Part shown: piece after piece, positions 17,274 through 26,473 of the stretch
How positions within the stretch are numbered: the first letter of the stretch is position 1
How the letters are laid out: each line of letters begins with the position of its first letter
Source of the DNA: Virgibacillus indicus
GTDB lineage: Bacteria > Bacillota > Bacilli > Bacillales > Amphibacillaceae
NCBI RefSeq assembly: GCF_002266285.1
Contig: NZ_NPMS01000001.1
Span: 124,001 to 188,000 of the forward strand
DNA length: 64,000 nucleotides
Direction: 5' to 3'
The notes under the pieces: generated by a model
Database searches by the model: none
Seen by the model: only the letters and a program-made list of their open reading frames with translations
What the model was told of the DNA's origin: nothing
Made by a program: the position numbers and the translations under genes

Positions 17274-17876
17274 TTATCTTGAGTAAAACTCAACGATAAG
17301 AGCTTCATTGATTTCTGCTGGAAGCTCAGAGCGCTCTGGCTGGCGAGTGAATGTGCCTTCCATTTTATCTGCATCAAAAGATAGATATTCAGGAACAAAA
17401 TTGTTCACTTCCAATGATTCCTGGATGATATCCAATTTTTGTGCTTTTTCACGCAAACCAATTACCTGACCTGGTTTTACGCGGTATGATGGAATATCAA
17501 CACGTCCGCCATCAACTGTAACATGACCATGGTTTACAAGCTGACGTGCTTGTCTGCGAGTACGTGCAAATCCAAGACGGTAAACAAGGTTATCAAGGCG
17601 TGCATCAAGCAGAATCATGAAGTTTTCACCATGAATACCTTTCATTTTGCCAGCTTGGTTAAACAAGTTACGGAATTGACGTTCATTCAAACCGTACATG
17701 AAGCGTAATTTTTGCTTCTCTTGTAATTGTAAGCCGTATTCCGAGATTTTCCTTCTTTGGTTTGCTCCATGCTGACCAGGAGCGTAAGGGCGTTTATCTA
17801 ATTCCTTACCAGTTCCAGTTAATGAAATGCCAAGACGACGAGATTTCTTCCATACTGATCCAGTATAACGAGACAT
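17274..17876 (-). CDS. rpsD: 30S ribosomal protein S4
   Basis: The 200-residue product has the typical S4 start [19 protein letters not shown], the S4 RNA-binding domain ([20 protein letters not shown]) and the C-terminal [16 protein letters not shown]. It is a primary 16S rRNA binding protein for small-subunit assembly. As in B. subtilis it stands alone, outside the alpha operon, and S4 represses its own messenger through the leader. Confidence 0.97.
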   Translation of the reverse strand: MSRYTGSVWKKSRRLGISLTGTGKELDKRPYAPGQHGANQRRKISEYGLQLQEKQKLRFMYGLNERQFRNLFNQAGKMKGIHGENFMILLDARLDNLVYRLGFARTRRQARQLVNHGHVTVDGGRVDIPSYRVKPGQVIGLREKAQKLDIIQESLEVNNFVPEYLSFDADKMEGTFTRQPERSELPAEINEALIVEFYSR

Positions 17877-18075
17877 AAAACATTCTCCTTTATTCGTTTA
17901 TTTGTATAAAATAAACAACCGTGATTCATTCACCTGTCCATTATGTTTTCATGTACCATCGCTCCAGCAGCAGAGAGTTACACGATACACCTCTTTACTT
18001 GGACTTTATATCCGTTTGAGGAACAAAATGGGGGCAGCGTGCTGAACACATAAGGCTACCTAATTATTTTACACA
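17877..18075 (-). promoter_or_regulatory. rpsD leader, candidate S4 autoregulatory RNA
   Basis: About 200 nt separate the predicted transcription start from the rpsD ATG, with no reading frame. The region has several complementary blocks, including GTTTATTT..AAATAAAC close to the ribosome-binding site. B. subtilis rpsD has a comparable leader bound by S4. Assignment rests on position and length; I did not fold it. Confidence 0.55.
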
Positions 18076-18081
18076 AAGAAT

Positions 18082-18110
18082 AGTATATAAGTTATGCATG
18101 TATAAGTCAA
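18082..18110 (-). promoter_or_regulatory. Sigma-A promoter for rpsD
   Basis: On the minus strand TTGACT (18110-18105), a 17-nt spacer and TATACT (18087-18082) form a near-consensus promoter. Confidence 0.8.
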
Positions 18111-18238
18111 CCAAAAAAATAAATAACATCTATTCAAGTTAATTTATAGGAAAAAAGAACCATTTGTTATATAATGAAATAAGATAAAAGTTTCGGTTTT
18201 TCCATTAAAATCTATCTTTTTATGACAGGTGATAAATA

Positions 18239-20065
18239 ATGAAAAGGGAAATAGAGCTGAATATTACATTAAAAGAAACATATTTTGAACTGCTTGCTAA
18301 TACGGTCAGCTATTCATATGAAGAGATTTTAACAAAAGTTGCAGCATCAATACAACAGATAATGGATGCACCGTATGTAGCATTTTACCTTTATGACAGC
18401 TGGAATAAAACCTATCAGTTAATAACTGACGCTATGGATAAAACGATTTACGATTCGAAACAGATGCAAACTGGAAAGATATCAGGGGAGAGCTTTGAAT
18501 TCATAAAAAACACGGATGCATACACCTCTTCTTCTGTTATTGAATTGGATACAAACGATGTTAAAGGAATGCTAGTTATTACATGGAAGGAAGAGTCAAG
18601 CAATCAGTCGCAACTGTTCAGCGGTATTATTAAGACGGAAACAGAGAAACTGCTGGATATCATCAGCCAAAATAATAAGAATGAGGCAGAAGCATCGAAT
18701 CATCGCACACTCTATGACTTTACTAAGAAGCTCTTTTCGTTGAATAGTCGATCAACTATTTTACAGGAAATCATAAATGGTTTAGAAAATCGCTATCCTG
18801 AATTCACCTTTGACATACTATTATCACAGGATAGTGAAGCTGACCACACACTACCTGTAAAAACCATTAAATACAGTGATGATGCTACGAAGCAGGTGAG
18901 CACTCAGGCTTTTTTATCTGGTCTCGTACAGATAGAAGATCGGGTGAATGAAAAAAACACCTGTGTTTATGCTCCGTTAACTGGCAGACAGGCTGTTTAC
19001 GGTGTAGTCAAAATAACTGCACCGAAATTGATAGCATTCACAGAGCTGGAAATAGCATTTATTCGGCAGTTTGCTGAAATTGCAGGGAAAGCAATTGAAA
19101 ATGCCACATTATATCAACATTCCGAGCATCTTGTAGCAGATTTGAAATTAATTAATGAATTGACACAAAAACTAAATTCCAATTTACAATTATCCGAGAT
19201 CACCAAATTGGTAAGAAATCAAATATTAAATATATGTCATGCTTCACAGGTCGGATTTATTTATTTCAATGAAGCGTCTAACAGAGAATATAATATTTTA
19301 ACTGGAAGTACTGCATATTTCACAACAGCAGAAGGTCACTCTTTTGCTGAGCATCTGCATAGAAATAACCAGGTTGAACCTTTATTCAGCGGAAACTACA
19401 AGATGAATGGAACATTTTCTTATCAATCAGTAATGGTCATACCGATGCGTCATTCCGGCGAAAACTATGGTTTGATAGCCATCATGCATGAGGAAGCCTA
19501 TTTTTTTACATTTGAAATATATAAACTGATGCAATCACTGGTACAGCATTCTGCACTTTCAATAATGAATACGATTCTTAAGGAAAAACTGGAAATGTCT
19601 GTGATTACTGATTATTTGACACAATTATATACGAGAGAATACCTGGAAGAAAAAATTAATTATCATATGCAAACTGATGAAAATGGGATTCTGATTTTAT
19701 TAGATATTGACGATTTTAAACAGATCAATGATACATTTGGTCATAAGACAGGTGACCAGGTCCTGACACAGATTTCCTCTATCATAAAAGAGCATACAGA
19801 CACGGAGGGTGTAGCTGCACGATGGGGCGGAGAGGAATTGGCTATTTATTTGCCAAATGCTGACGATCTGGTAGGATATCAGCTTGCCAGATTAATCTGT
19901 GAGCTGGTGAAGGATAATACAGATCCCGGAGTTACACTGTCATGCGGCGTTTCCTCATGGAACAGCCAGATGCCTGATTCTGCAGATCAATTGTTTGTAC
20001 GCACAGACCAGGCATTATATGATGCGAAAAATTCTGGAAAGAACAATATTGTTTTGAGCAGATAA
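18239..20065 (+). CDS. dgcP: GAF-domain diguanylate cyclase DgcP (YtrP)
   Basis: The 608-residue protein has about three GAF-like sensor regions (residues roughly 10-150, 165-300, 310-440) and a C-terminal GGDEF domain (about 453-605). LLDIDDFKQINDTFGH and the active-site loop GGEEL (530-534) are present, so it should make c-di-GMP from two GTP. No RxxD inhibitory site is visible five residues before the loop. No membrane segment is seen. Position between rpsD and ytsP matches B. subtilis ytrP. Its product could feed the c-di-GMP-II riboswitch near 46.7 kb. Confidence 0.9.
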   Translation: MKREIELNITLKETYFELLANTVSYSYEEILTKVAASIQQIMDAPYVAFYLYDSWNKTYQLITDAMDKTIYDSKQMQTGKISGESFEFIKNTDAYTSSSVIELDTNDVKGMLVITWKEESSNQSQLFSGIIKTETEKLLDIISQNNKNEAEASNHRTLYDFTKKLFSLNSRSTILQEIINGLENRYPEFTFDILLSQDSEADHTLPVKTIKYSDDATKQVSTQAFLSGLVQIEDRVNEKNTCVYAPLTGRQAVYGVVKITAPKLIAFTELEIAFIRQFAEIAGKAIENATLYQHSEHLVADLKLINELTQKLNSNLQLSEITKLVRNQILNICHASQVGFIYFNEASNREYNILTGSTAYFTTAEGHSFAEHLHRNNQVEPLFSGNYKMNGTFSYQSVMVIPMRHSGENYGLIAIMHEEAYFFTFEIYKLMQSLVQHSALSIMNTILKEKLEMSVITDYLTQLYTREYLEEKINYHMQTDENGILILLDIDDFKQINDTFGHKTGDQVLTQISSIIKEHTDTEGVAARWGGEELAIYLPNADDLVGYQLARLICELVKDNTDPGVTLSCGVSSWNSQMPDSADQLFVRTDQALYDAKNSGKNNIVLSR

Positions 20066-20069
20066 CGAA

Positions 20070-20100
20070 AAGAGCGGCTATAAAAAAATTAGCCGCTCTT
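20070..20100. terminator. Bidirectional terminator between dgcP and ytsP
   Basis: AAGAGCGGCTA and TAGCCGCTCTT form a perfect stem between two convergent genes. Confidence 0.88.
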
Positions 20101-20104
20101 ACCA

Positions 20105-20590
20105 TTAATTCTTTAAAAACTCTTTCAAAACTTCAACAAATTCCTCAAGATACTGCTGATCCGTTTCATCAAACCGGTCATGTATCGGACTGTCGATATC
20201 GAGTACCCCATAAACTGTATCTTCTATTATAATAGGTACAACAATTTCCGACCTGCTTGCACTGTCACAGGCAATGTGACCTGGAAATTGCATCACATCA
20301 GCTACCAGCTGGGTTTTCTGTTCTTTGATTGCGGTACCACACACACCTTTTCCATATGCTATACGGATACAGGCAGGAAGTCCCTGAAATGGGCCAAGCA
20401 CTAATTCATTTTCTTTCCACAAATAAAATCCTACCCAGTTAATCTCTGTCAAAAATTGATTCAGCAATGCAGAAGCATTGGATAACAGTGCGATTGTGTC
20501 GTTTTCATCCTCACTTAATGCTCTTAGTTGTTTTATCAGCAGTTCATAATCCTTTGTTTTGTTTCCTGAATAAGCAGTTGCTTGATACAT
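20105..20590 (-). CDS. ytsP: Free methionine-(R)-sulfoxide reductase, GAF type (YtsP)
   Basis: The 161-residue product is a single GAF domain with the three cysteines of the fRMsr family: Cys74 (LPACIRIAYG), Cys84 (KGVCGTA) and Cys108 (GHIACDSAS). It repairs free methionine-R-sulfoxide in the cytoplasm. The start ATG follows GGGGG. Convergent with dgcP, as in B. subtilis. Confidence 0.88.
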   Translation of the reverse strand: MYQATAYSGNKTKDYELLIKQLRALSEDENDTIALLSNASALLNQFLTEINWVGFYLWKENELVLGPFQGLPACIRIAYGKGVCGTAIKEQKTQLVADVMQFPGHIACDSASRSEIVVPIIIEDTVYGVLDIDSPIHDRFDETDQQYLEEFVEVLKEFLKN

Positions 20591-20718
20591 ATCGATTCCC
20601 CCTTAACAATTTAATTGGTAATATTGGTGCAGCATTCGACAAGTGGTATATTATTTGTCGAGGAAAAAATGCAGGAAATAGATTCCGTTTGTCGTAAATG
20701 AGATATAAGGAGTTGAAA

Positions 20719-21360
20719 ATGATGAAAAGAAAACCATCCAAACAAAAAGTAATTGATGCCGCAGCATCGTTGTTTTTTCAAAAAGGATTTCATGGCACTT
20801 CTGTACGTGACATTGCAGAAAAAGCTTCCGTAAATGTATCACTGATCAGTTATTACTTTAAAGGCAAGCAGGGCCTTTTGGAATATGGTGTTACCCAGTA
20901 CTATGAAGAATATCTGGAAACACTGGAAGAAATGTTAAGAAATACCGATTCATTAGATTCCTTGGAAAAACTGAAAAATATAATTTTTACCATTATACAA
21001 TATAAACAAAGCCATCATCAATTTTCATGTTTTGTTCATCGTGAATTATCACTTGATTCCATATTTGTCAGGGAAATGGCGGTCACTTATCTTGCGAAGG
21101 AAAACCATTATATCAGCAAAACATTTTTTGATGCATTGAAGGAAAGTAAACGGAATATTGATGAAAAACATTATTTGCTGATGCAATTAAAAGGTATGCT
21201 GACAACACCGTATATTTTGCATAGTGACTGGAAGAAACTGGTGACCAGTGATTACTCCCAGCAGATTTTTGTGCAAAAATATGTAAAAACAATCCATCAA
21301 TGGCTGGATTTTATCACGTTTCCGGAAACATATAGTACGGAAATGAAAAGCTTCAAATAA
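20719..21360 (+). CDS. refZ: TetR-family cell-division regulator RefZ
   Basis: The 213-residue product has a TetR helix-turn-helix (GFHGTSVRDIAEKASVNVSL, SYYFKGKQGLLEYG) and a C-terminal domain like B. subtilis RefZ (YttP). RefZ binds motifs near the origin and modulates FtsZ during sporulation. The frame is open to 20698, but AAGGAG lies just before ATG 20719. Next to ezrA, another FtsZ regulator. Confidence 0.85.
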   Translation: MMKRKPSKQKVIDAAASLFFQKGFHGTSVRDIAEKASVNVSLISYYFKGKQGLLEYGVTQYYEEYLETLEEMLRNTDSLDSLEKLKNIIFTIIQYKQSHHQFSCFVHRELSLDSIFVREMAVTYLAKENHYISKTFFDALKESKRNIDEKHYLLMQLKGMLTTPYILHSDWKKLVTSDYSQQIFVQKYVKTIHQWLDFITFPETYSTEMKSFK

Positions 21361-21505
21361 AAATTTTGCCGAAACGTTAATTTATTTGTAAAATCTTAGC
21401 CAAAACTGCTAGATACGTGGTATTATAAGATGTATATTTAAATAGTGAAAATGAATACATACCTGTCCTTCGATAAATTATAGCAATATAGTGAGGAGGA
21501 ATTCT

Positions 21506-23197
21506 ATGGCATATATTATTGGAATTATACTAGTAATAATCGCATTAATAATTATCGGACTTATTTTACGAAAACGGGTATATGATGTTGTGGATAAATA
21601 TGAAGCCTGGAAAATGGATATTATGGGCAGGGATATTGCCTCACAGCTTGGAAGAATTAAAGCATTGAATTTATCGGGAGAAACCCAAACGAAATTTGAA
21701 ACCTGGAAAGACCGCTGGGAATTTATTGTAACAAAAGAATTGCCTGATATTGAAGAATTCCTATTTGATGCAGAAGAGGCTGCCGACCGTTACCGCTTCT
21801 CAAGAGCAAAAAAAACATTGGCAAAGGTTGAACAGATTTTACAATCCATTGAAAATGATATTGAAAAGATGCTTCAGGAACTTGATGAGCTGATGGAATC
21901 CGAGGAATCAAGCCGAAAAGAGATTGGTGAATTGGAACCGACGATAAAAAGCATGCGAAAGCAGCTGTCCCAAAATCGCTTTCAATACGGAAAAGCAGAA
22001 TCTTACTTTGAAACAGAAATAGATAAGCTTGAAGAAAAGCTTAAACAATATCACGAGCTGACAGAAGCAGGAGATTATTATGAAGCAAGAAAGTTAGTAG
22101 ATGCACTAAAGCAGGATATAGAAGAACTGCAAGTGAAAGTCGAGGAATTTCCAGCCCTTTATAAAACTACTAAGCACGACCTTCCTTCCCAGCTGGATAA
22201 TTTGTACGCTGGTCTGACTGGCATGAAAGAAGATGGCTACAGGGTAGAGCATTTCTCCTTCGAAAAAGAAATACGTACATATCAGGAAAGACTTTTGGAA
22301 ACAGTTGAAACAATGGAAAATGGCGATGTAACAGATGTGGATACATTAATCAATGACATTGAAGAAAGAATCAAAGACATGTATCAGCTTCTTGAAAAGG
22401 AAGCAATTGCCAAGAGCTATCTGGAATCAAAGTTTCCTGTATATGAAGAGACACTGAATAATTTCAGTACAAACTTCCATGAGACAAAAAATGAAGTGGA
22501 GAAATTAAGACAGGCGTATTATTTTGAGGATGCCGATATGGAAAGATACCTGGCATTGGAGAAAACCATTGAAAATTTAAGATCACAATTGGAAGAGCTG
22601 TCCCATCATCTTGAAAATGAGGATACCTCACATTCCAAACTGAGAGATCAATTAGATGCTGGATTTGAAAGAATTGAGGATTTGCAAAAAAACCATGATG
22701 AATTTAAAAAGCGAATTCGAAATCTGCGCAAGGACGAACTGGAAGCAAAAGATCAGCTGATTGAAATGAGAAATCAGCTTCAAAGTGTAAGCAGAAAATT
22801 GAAAAAGAGCAACATTCCTGGTGTTCCAACTTATATATGGAATCTATTGGAAACTGCTGCAAATAAAAACACTCGTGTGATTAAAGCATTGGAAAAAGTA
22901 CCATTGGATATGGCTGAGGTACAACAGACATTAAATGAAACAAAAAGTGCTGCCGATCAGGCAATGGAACAGACAGACATGATGCTGGACCAGGCATATC
23001 TGACCGAACAGGTTATTCAGTATGCGAACAGATACCGAAGCCAGTACCCAATCCTTGCTGCTAAATTATCTGAATCTGAGCGGCTGTTTAGATCATATGA
23101 ATATGAGCTTTCACTGGAAACAGCTGCTAAAGCTGTTGAAGAAATTGAACCAGGTGCCTTAAAACGTATAGAGGAATATCAGGAAGCAGCTAATTAA
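21506..23197 (+). CDS. ezrA: Septation ring regulator EzrA
   Basis: The 563-residue product has an N-terminal membrane segment (IIGIILVIIALIIIGLIL) and long coiled-coil, spectrin-like repeats for the rest. EzrA is a membrane-anchored negative regulator of FtsZ ring assembly that also connects the ring to PBP1. The frame is open to a GTG at 21491, but that overlaps the GAGGAGG Shine-Dalgarno; ATG 21506 is the real start. Length matches the family (B. subtilis 562). Confidence 0.95.
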   Translation: MAYIIGIILVIIALIIIGLILRKRVYDVVDKYEAWKMDIMGRDIASQLGRIKALNLSGETQTKFETWKDRWEFIVTKELPDIEEFLFDAEEAADRYRFSRAKKTLAKVEQILQSIENDIEKMLQELDELMESEESSRKEIGELEPTIKSMRKQLSQNRFQYGKAESYFETEIDKLEEKLKQYHELTEAGDYYEARKLVDALKQDIEELQVKVEEFPALYKTTKHDLPSQLDNLYAGLTGMKEDGYRVEHFSFEKEIRTYQERLLETVETMENGDVTDVDTLINDIEERIKDMYQLLEKEAIAKSYLESKFPVYEETLNNFSTNFHETKNEVEKLRQAYYFEDADMERYLALEKTIENLRSQLEELSHHLENEDTSHSKLRDQLDAGFERIEDLQKNHDEFKKRIRNLRKDELEAKDQLIEMRNQLQSVSRKLKKSNIPGVPTYIWNLLETAANKNTRVIKALEKVPLDMAEVQQTLNETKSAADQAMEQTDMMLDQAYLTEQVIQYANRYRSQYPILAAKLSESERLFRSYEYELSLETAAKAVEEIEPGALKRIEEYQEAAN

Positions 23198-23211
23198 ATA
23201 GCAATTTTATG

Positions 23212-23245
23212 AAAAGGATATTATTATACAATATCCTTTTCTTCA
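23212..23245 (+). terminator. Terminator after ezrA
   Basis: AAAAGGATATT and AATATCCTTTT form a perfect stem with a short loop, followed by a weak tail. Confidence 0.8.
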
Positions 23246-23265
23246 TGATGTAAGGGAGTTATTAC

Positions 23266-24405
23266 ATGATTTACTTAGACAATAGTGCAACAACGAAACC
23301 AAACGCTGAGGTCGTGCAAAGCTTTCAGCAAGTTACGGAAAGATTTTTTGCCAATCCTTCTTCCATTCACCAATTTGGCGGTGAAGCGGAGCATCTATTG
23401 GTTAAGGCAAGAAAGCAGGCTGCTGAAATTCTTAATGTCAGCCAAAGCGAGATAGTTTTTACTGCCGGCGGAACAGAAGGAAATAATATAGCAATTAAAG
23501 GAATTGCGTTAGAGCATCAAAATAGAGGGAAACATATTATTACAACAGAAATTGAACACCCTTCTGTATTTAATGCATGTGAAAGTCTGAAGAAGTTAGG
23601 CTTTGATATTACCTATTTGCCTGTTGATGGGAATGGGGCAATTTCGTTGCAGGAATTAAAAAAAGCCATACGCAAAGATACGATTTTAATCAGTATCATG
23701 CATGTAAATAATGAAACGGGTGCGATTCAGCCGGTGGAAGAGATTGGCGAAATCGCAAAAAAATATCCGAAGCTTTTTTTCCATGTAGATGATGTACAAG
23801 GACTTGGAAAAGTTCCGCTAAACCTGAAAAACAGCGGAATTGATCTATGCACGTTTTCCGGTCATAAAATTCATGGTCTAAAAGGAACTGGAATTCTTTA
23901 TGTTGATCACCGCACAACACTATATCCGCTATTTCATGGCGGAGAACAGGAGCAGGGAATTCGTTCAGGCACTGAAAATTTAGCTGGTGCTGTTTCCATG
24001 GTGAAAGCATTGCGTTTAATAAAAGAGCTGGAGAAAACGCAAGCTGATCGCTTATTTCAACTGAAGGAATACCTTCGCAATGAGATCGAACTGATGGAAG
24101 GAATTGAAATAAATACACCCGCTCAAGCAGCACCACATATTCTTAACATCTCGGTTCCGGGTGTAAAACCGGAAGTAATTATTCATATGCTGGGGGAAGA
24201 TGAAATTTTTATCTCAACAAAGTCTGCTTGTTCTTCCAAACAGAAGGATGAAAGCAAGATTTTGGCAGCATGCGGATTTTCAAAGGATAGGACGACATCT
24301 GCACTCAGAATAAGTCTCTCTTATGACAATACAAAAGTGGAAATCGATCAATTTCTGAGAGCATTAAAAACAGCAATCATGAAATTTAATAAAGTAATGG
24401 AGTAG
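23266..24405 (+). CDS. nifZ: Cysteine desulfurase NifZ
   Basis: The 379-residue PLP enzyme of the NifS/IscS class has TAGGTEGNN, VDDVQGLGKVPLNL, the Schiff-base lysine in SGHKIHGLKGTG (Lys201) and the catalytic cysteine in STKSACSSK (Cys322). It removes sulfur from cysteine. It lies 6 nt upstream of thiI, and in B. subtilis this partner supplies sulfur for tRNA 4-thiouridine through ThiI. Confidence 0.93.
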   Translation: MIYLDNSATTKPNAEVVQSFQQVTERFFANPSSIHQFGGEAEHLLVKARKQAAEILNVSQSEIVFTAGGTEGNNIAIKGIALEHQNRGKHIITTEIEHPSVFNACESLKKLGFDITYLPVDGNGAISLQELKKAIRKDTILISIMHVNNETGAIQPVEEIGEIAKKYPKLFFHVDDVQGLGKVPLNLKNSGIDLCTFSGHKIHGLKGTGILYVDHRTTLYPLFHGGEQEQGIRSGTENLAGAVSMVKALRLIKELEKTQADRLFQLKEYLRNEIELMEGIEINTPAQAAPHILNISVPGVKPEVIIHMLGEDEIFISTKSACSSKQKDESKILAACGFSKDRTTSALRISLSYDNTKVEIDQFLRALKTAIMKFNKVME

Positions 24406-24411
24406 ATAGCA

Positions 24412-25614
24412 ATGCAATATGATCATATATTAATCAGATATGGAGAAATGGCGTTAAAGGGAAAAAATATAAAACAATTTATATTAAGGCTGCAGGAAAA
24501 TATCCAGCAGAAGATCAAAGAATTCCCGGATGCGAAAGTGAAACGGACTCAAGGGAGAATGTTTGTATTGCTGAATGGACATGATCCTCAGCCAATCCTG
24601 GAAAAGTTAAAGAAGATTTTCGGTATTCAGAGCATGAGCCTGGCAATAAAAGTGGAAAATGAAGTAGAAGCAATTAAGGATGCTGCATTGTATGCATTAA
24701 ATAATGGGGGAAATATCCACAAATTTAAAGTATCTGTAAAACGAATCAATAAAGACTTTCCGGTTCACTCCCAGGAAATGAATCAGATTTTAGGCGGACA
24801 TCTGCTGATAAACACAAAAGATATTACGGTAGATGTTCATCACCCTGATCTGGAAATTAAAGTAGAAATCAGACTGGAAGCAACCTATATCACCTCGAGT
24901 GTTATTCCGGGACTGGGCGGACTGCCTGTTGGGACTTCTGGCAAAACGCTGCTGTTATTATCCGGTGGAATCGACAGTCCGGTAGCAGGCTATCTTGCGA
25001 TGAAACGCGGTGTTCAGATTGAGGCAATTCACTTTCATTCCCCGCCATTCACAAGCGCCAGGGCAAAACAAAAGGTTCTAGATTTGGCACAGCAGTTAAC
25101 GAAATATGGAAAATCGATAAAAGTTCATATTGTTCCATTTACTAAGCTGCAGCAGGAAATATTCCGGGAAATGCCTGATGGTTATGCGATGACGATCATG
25201 CGCCGAATGATGATGCGAATCAGTGAAAAGGTCTGCAAAAATGAATCGATTTTATCCATGACTACCGGTGAAAACCTTGGACAGGTCGCCAGTCAGACAA
25301 TGGACAGTATGAATACAATTAATGAAGTAACAAACTATCCGATCATCCGGCCGCTAGTCACCATGGATAAATCGGAAATAATCGAAATATCTAAGGCGAT
25401 TGAAACATATGAGACTTCCATCTTGCCGTATGAAGACTGCTGCACCATTTTTGTTCCAAAATCCCCAAAAACAAAGCCAAAACGGGATAGAACAAATGCA
25501 TTTGAAGCCAAGAAAGATTTTTCAGCTTTAATAGAAGAAGCTGTCAATGGGATAGAGACAATAAAAATTACAGAACGTACTGAAATGGAAAGTAAGTTTG
25601 ATGATCTTTTATAG
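24412..25614 (+). CDS. thiI: tRNA 4-thiouridine synthase ThiI
   Basis: The 400-residue product has an N-terminal ferredoxin-like plus THUMP RNA-binding part (residues about 1-165) and a PP-loop ATP pyrophosphatase domain (LLLLSGGIDSPVAGYLAMKRG). The conserved cysteine region is PYEDCCTIF. It makes s4U at tRNA position 8. The C-terminal rhodanese domain of the E. coli protein is missing, as is normal in Bacillus, where NifZ donates sulfur directly. Confidence 0.95.
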   Translation: MQYDHILIRYGEMALKGKNIKQFILRLQENIQQKIKEFPDAKVKRTQGRMFVLLNGHDPQPILEKLKKIFGIQSMSLAIKVENEVEAIKDAALYALNNGGNIHKFKVSVKRINKDFPVHSQEMNQILGGHLLINTKDITVDVHHPDLEIKVEIRLEATYITSSVIPGLGGLPVGTSGKTLLLLSGGIDSPVAGYLAMKRGVQIEAIHFHSPPFTSARAKQKVLDLAQQLTKYGKSIKVHIVPFTKLQQEIFREMPDGYAMTIMRRMMMRISEKVCKNESILSMTTGENLGQVASQTMDSMNTINEVTNYPIIRPLVTMDKSEIIEISKAIETYETSILPYEDCCTIFVPKSPKTKPKRDRTNAFEAKKDFSALIEEAVNGIETIKITERTEMESKFDDLL

Positions 25615-25672
25615 TTGTCACTAAGAATGGCTAAAATAATACAAAACTAACAACAAGTACCAATTATTATCA

Positions 25673-25703
25673 TGAATGTTTTACCTGGGTTTTACACATT
25701 ATA
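25673..25703 (+). promoter_or_regulatory. Sigma-G-type forespore promoter for sspA
   Basis: TGAATG (25673-25678), an 18-nt spacer and CATTATA (25697-25703) resemble the sigma-G/sigma-F pattern and precede a spore-protein gene. Confidence 0.5.
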
Positions 25704-25727
25704 AGTGTACCAAGGAGGTGAACTATC

Positions 25728-25928
25728 ATGGCAAATAATAATTCAAACCAATTAGTAGTTCCTGGTGCTCAGCAAGCTCTTGATCAAATGAAGTATGAAA
25801 TTGCTCAAGAATTCGGCGTTCAACTTGGGGCAGATACAACTTCCCGTGCTAACGGTTCAGTTGGTGGAGAGATCACAAAACGTCTCGTATCAGCAGCTGA
25901 ACAACAATTTGGCGGATACCCACAATAA
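25728..25928 (+). CDS. sspA: Small acid-soluble spore protein, alpha/beta type
   Basis: The 66-residue product carries both family signatures: the GPR protease site region [10 protein letters not shown] and the DNA-binding block [21 protein letters not shown]. Alpha/beta SASPs coat and protect DNA in the spore core. GGAGGTG precedes the ATG. Follows thiI, as in relatives. Confidence 0.96.
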   Translation: MANNNSNQLVVPGAQQALDQMKYEIAQEFGVQLGADTTSRANGSVGGEITKRLVSAAEQQFGGYPQ

Positions 25929-25948
25929 TTAAATACTAACAATGGCTT

Positions 25949-25980
25949 AGGGCTATTCCTTAATTGGAGTAGCCCTTTCT
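25949..25980 (+). terminator. Terminator after sspA
   Basis: AGGGCTATTCC and GGAGTAGCCCT pair with one mismatch, followed by TTTCT. Confidence 0.85.
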
Positions 25981-26099
25981 AAATTTCTTGAAAATCGTGA
26001 TTGATAGGGGTAAAGTTCTTTATATATAGTTTTTATCTTAAATATTTTTTTGACATAATATCTATAGACTGCGACGTAAAATAGTTTGGAAAGTCCATT

Positions 26100-26390
26100 A
26101 GAAACGTTCTACAGGCCACAACAAGAAGAAAAGTGCTGAGAAAGGTCACATAGAAACGTTCTACAGGCCAAACAAGAAGAAAAGTGCTGAGAAAGGTCAC
26201 ATAGAAACGTTCTACAGGCCAAAACAAGAAGAAAAGTGCTGAGAAAGGTCACATAGAAACGTTCTACAGGCCAAAACAAGAAGAAAAGTGCTGAGAAAGG
26301 TCACATAGAAACGTTCTACAGGCCAAAACAAGAAGAAAAGTGTTGAAAAGGTCACATAGAAACGTTCCACAGGCCAAAACAAGAAGAAAA
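26100..26390. repeat. 52-bp tandem array, six copies
   Basis: Units start AGAAACGTTCTACAGGCC at 26100, 26152, 26203, 26255, 26307 and 26358. Lengths are 52, 51, 52, 52, 51 and a truncated last copy of about 33 bp. Copies are nearly identical; the last two carry small changes. There are no variable spacers, so this is not CRISPR. It fills the gap between sspA and the amidohydrolase gene. Confidence 0.95.
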
Positions 26391-26473
26391 ATCAACTGCA
26401 AATTATAAAGAGAATAAAAAGGAATTTTACAAAAGGAGTTTTATCTAACAACTTAGCAACAGGAGGGGATTTT

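Noticed and set aside
26033..26227. Minus-strand reading frame through the 52-bp repeat
   Set aside because: It is only the repeat translated, has no ribosome-binding site and would be cut by in-frame stops in other copies.
26100..26390. CRISPR array
   Set aside because: The whole 52-bp unit repeats; there are no unique spacers between conserved repeats and no cas genes nearby.
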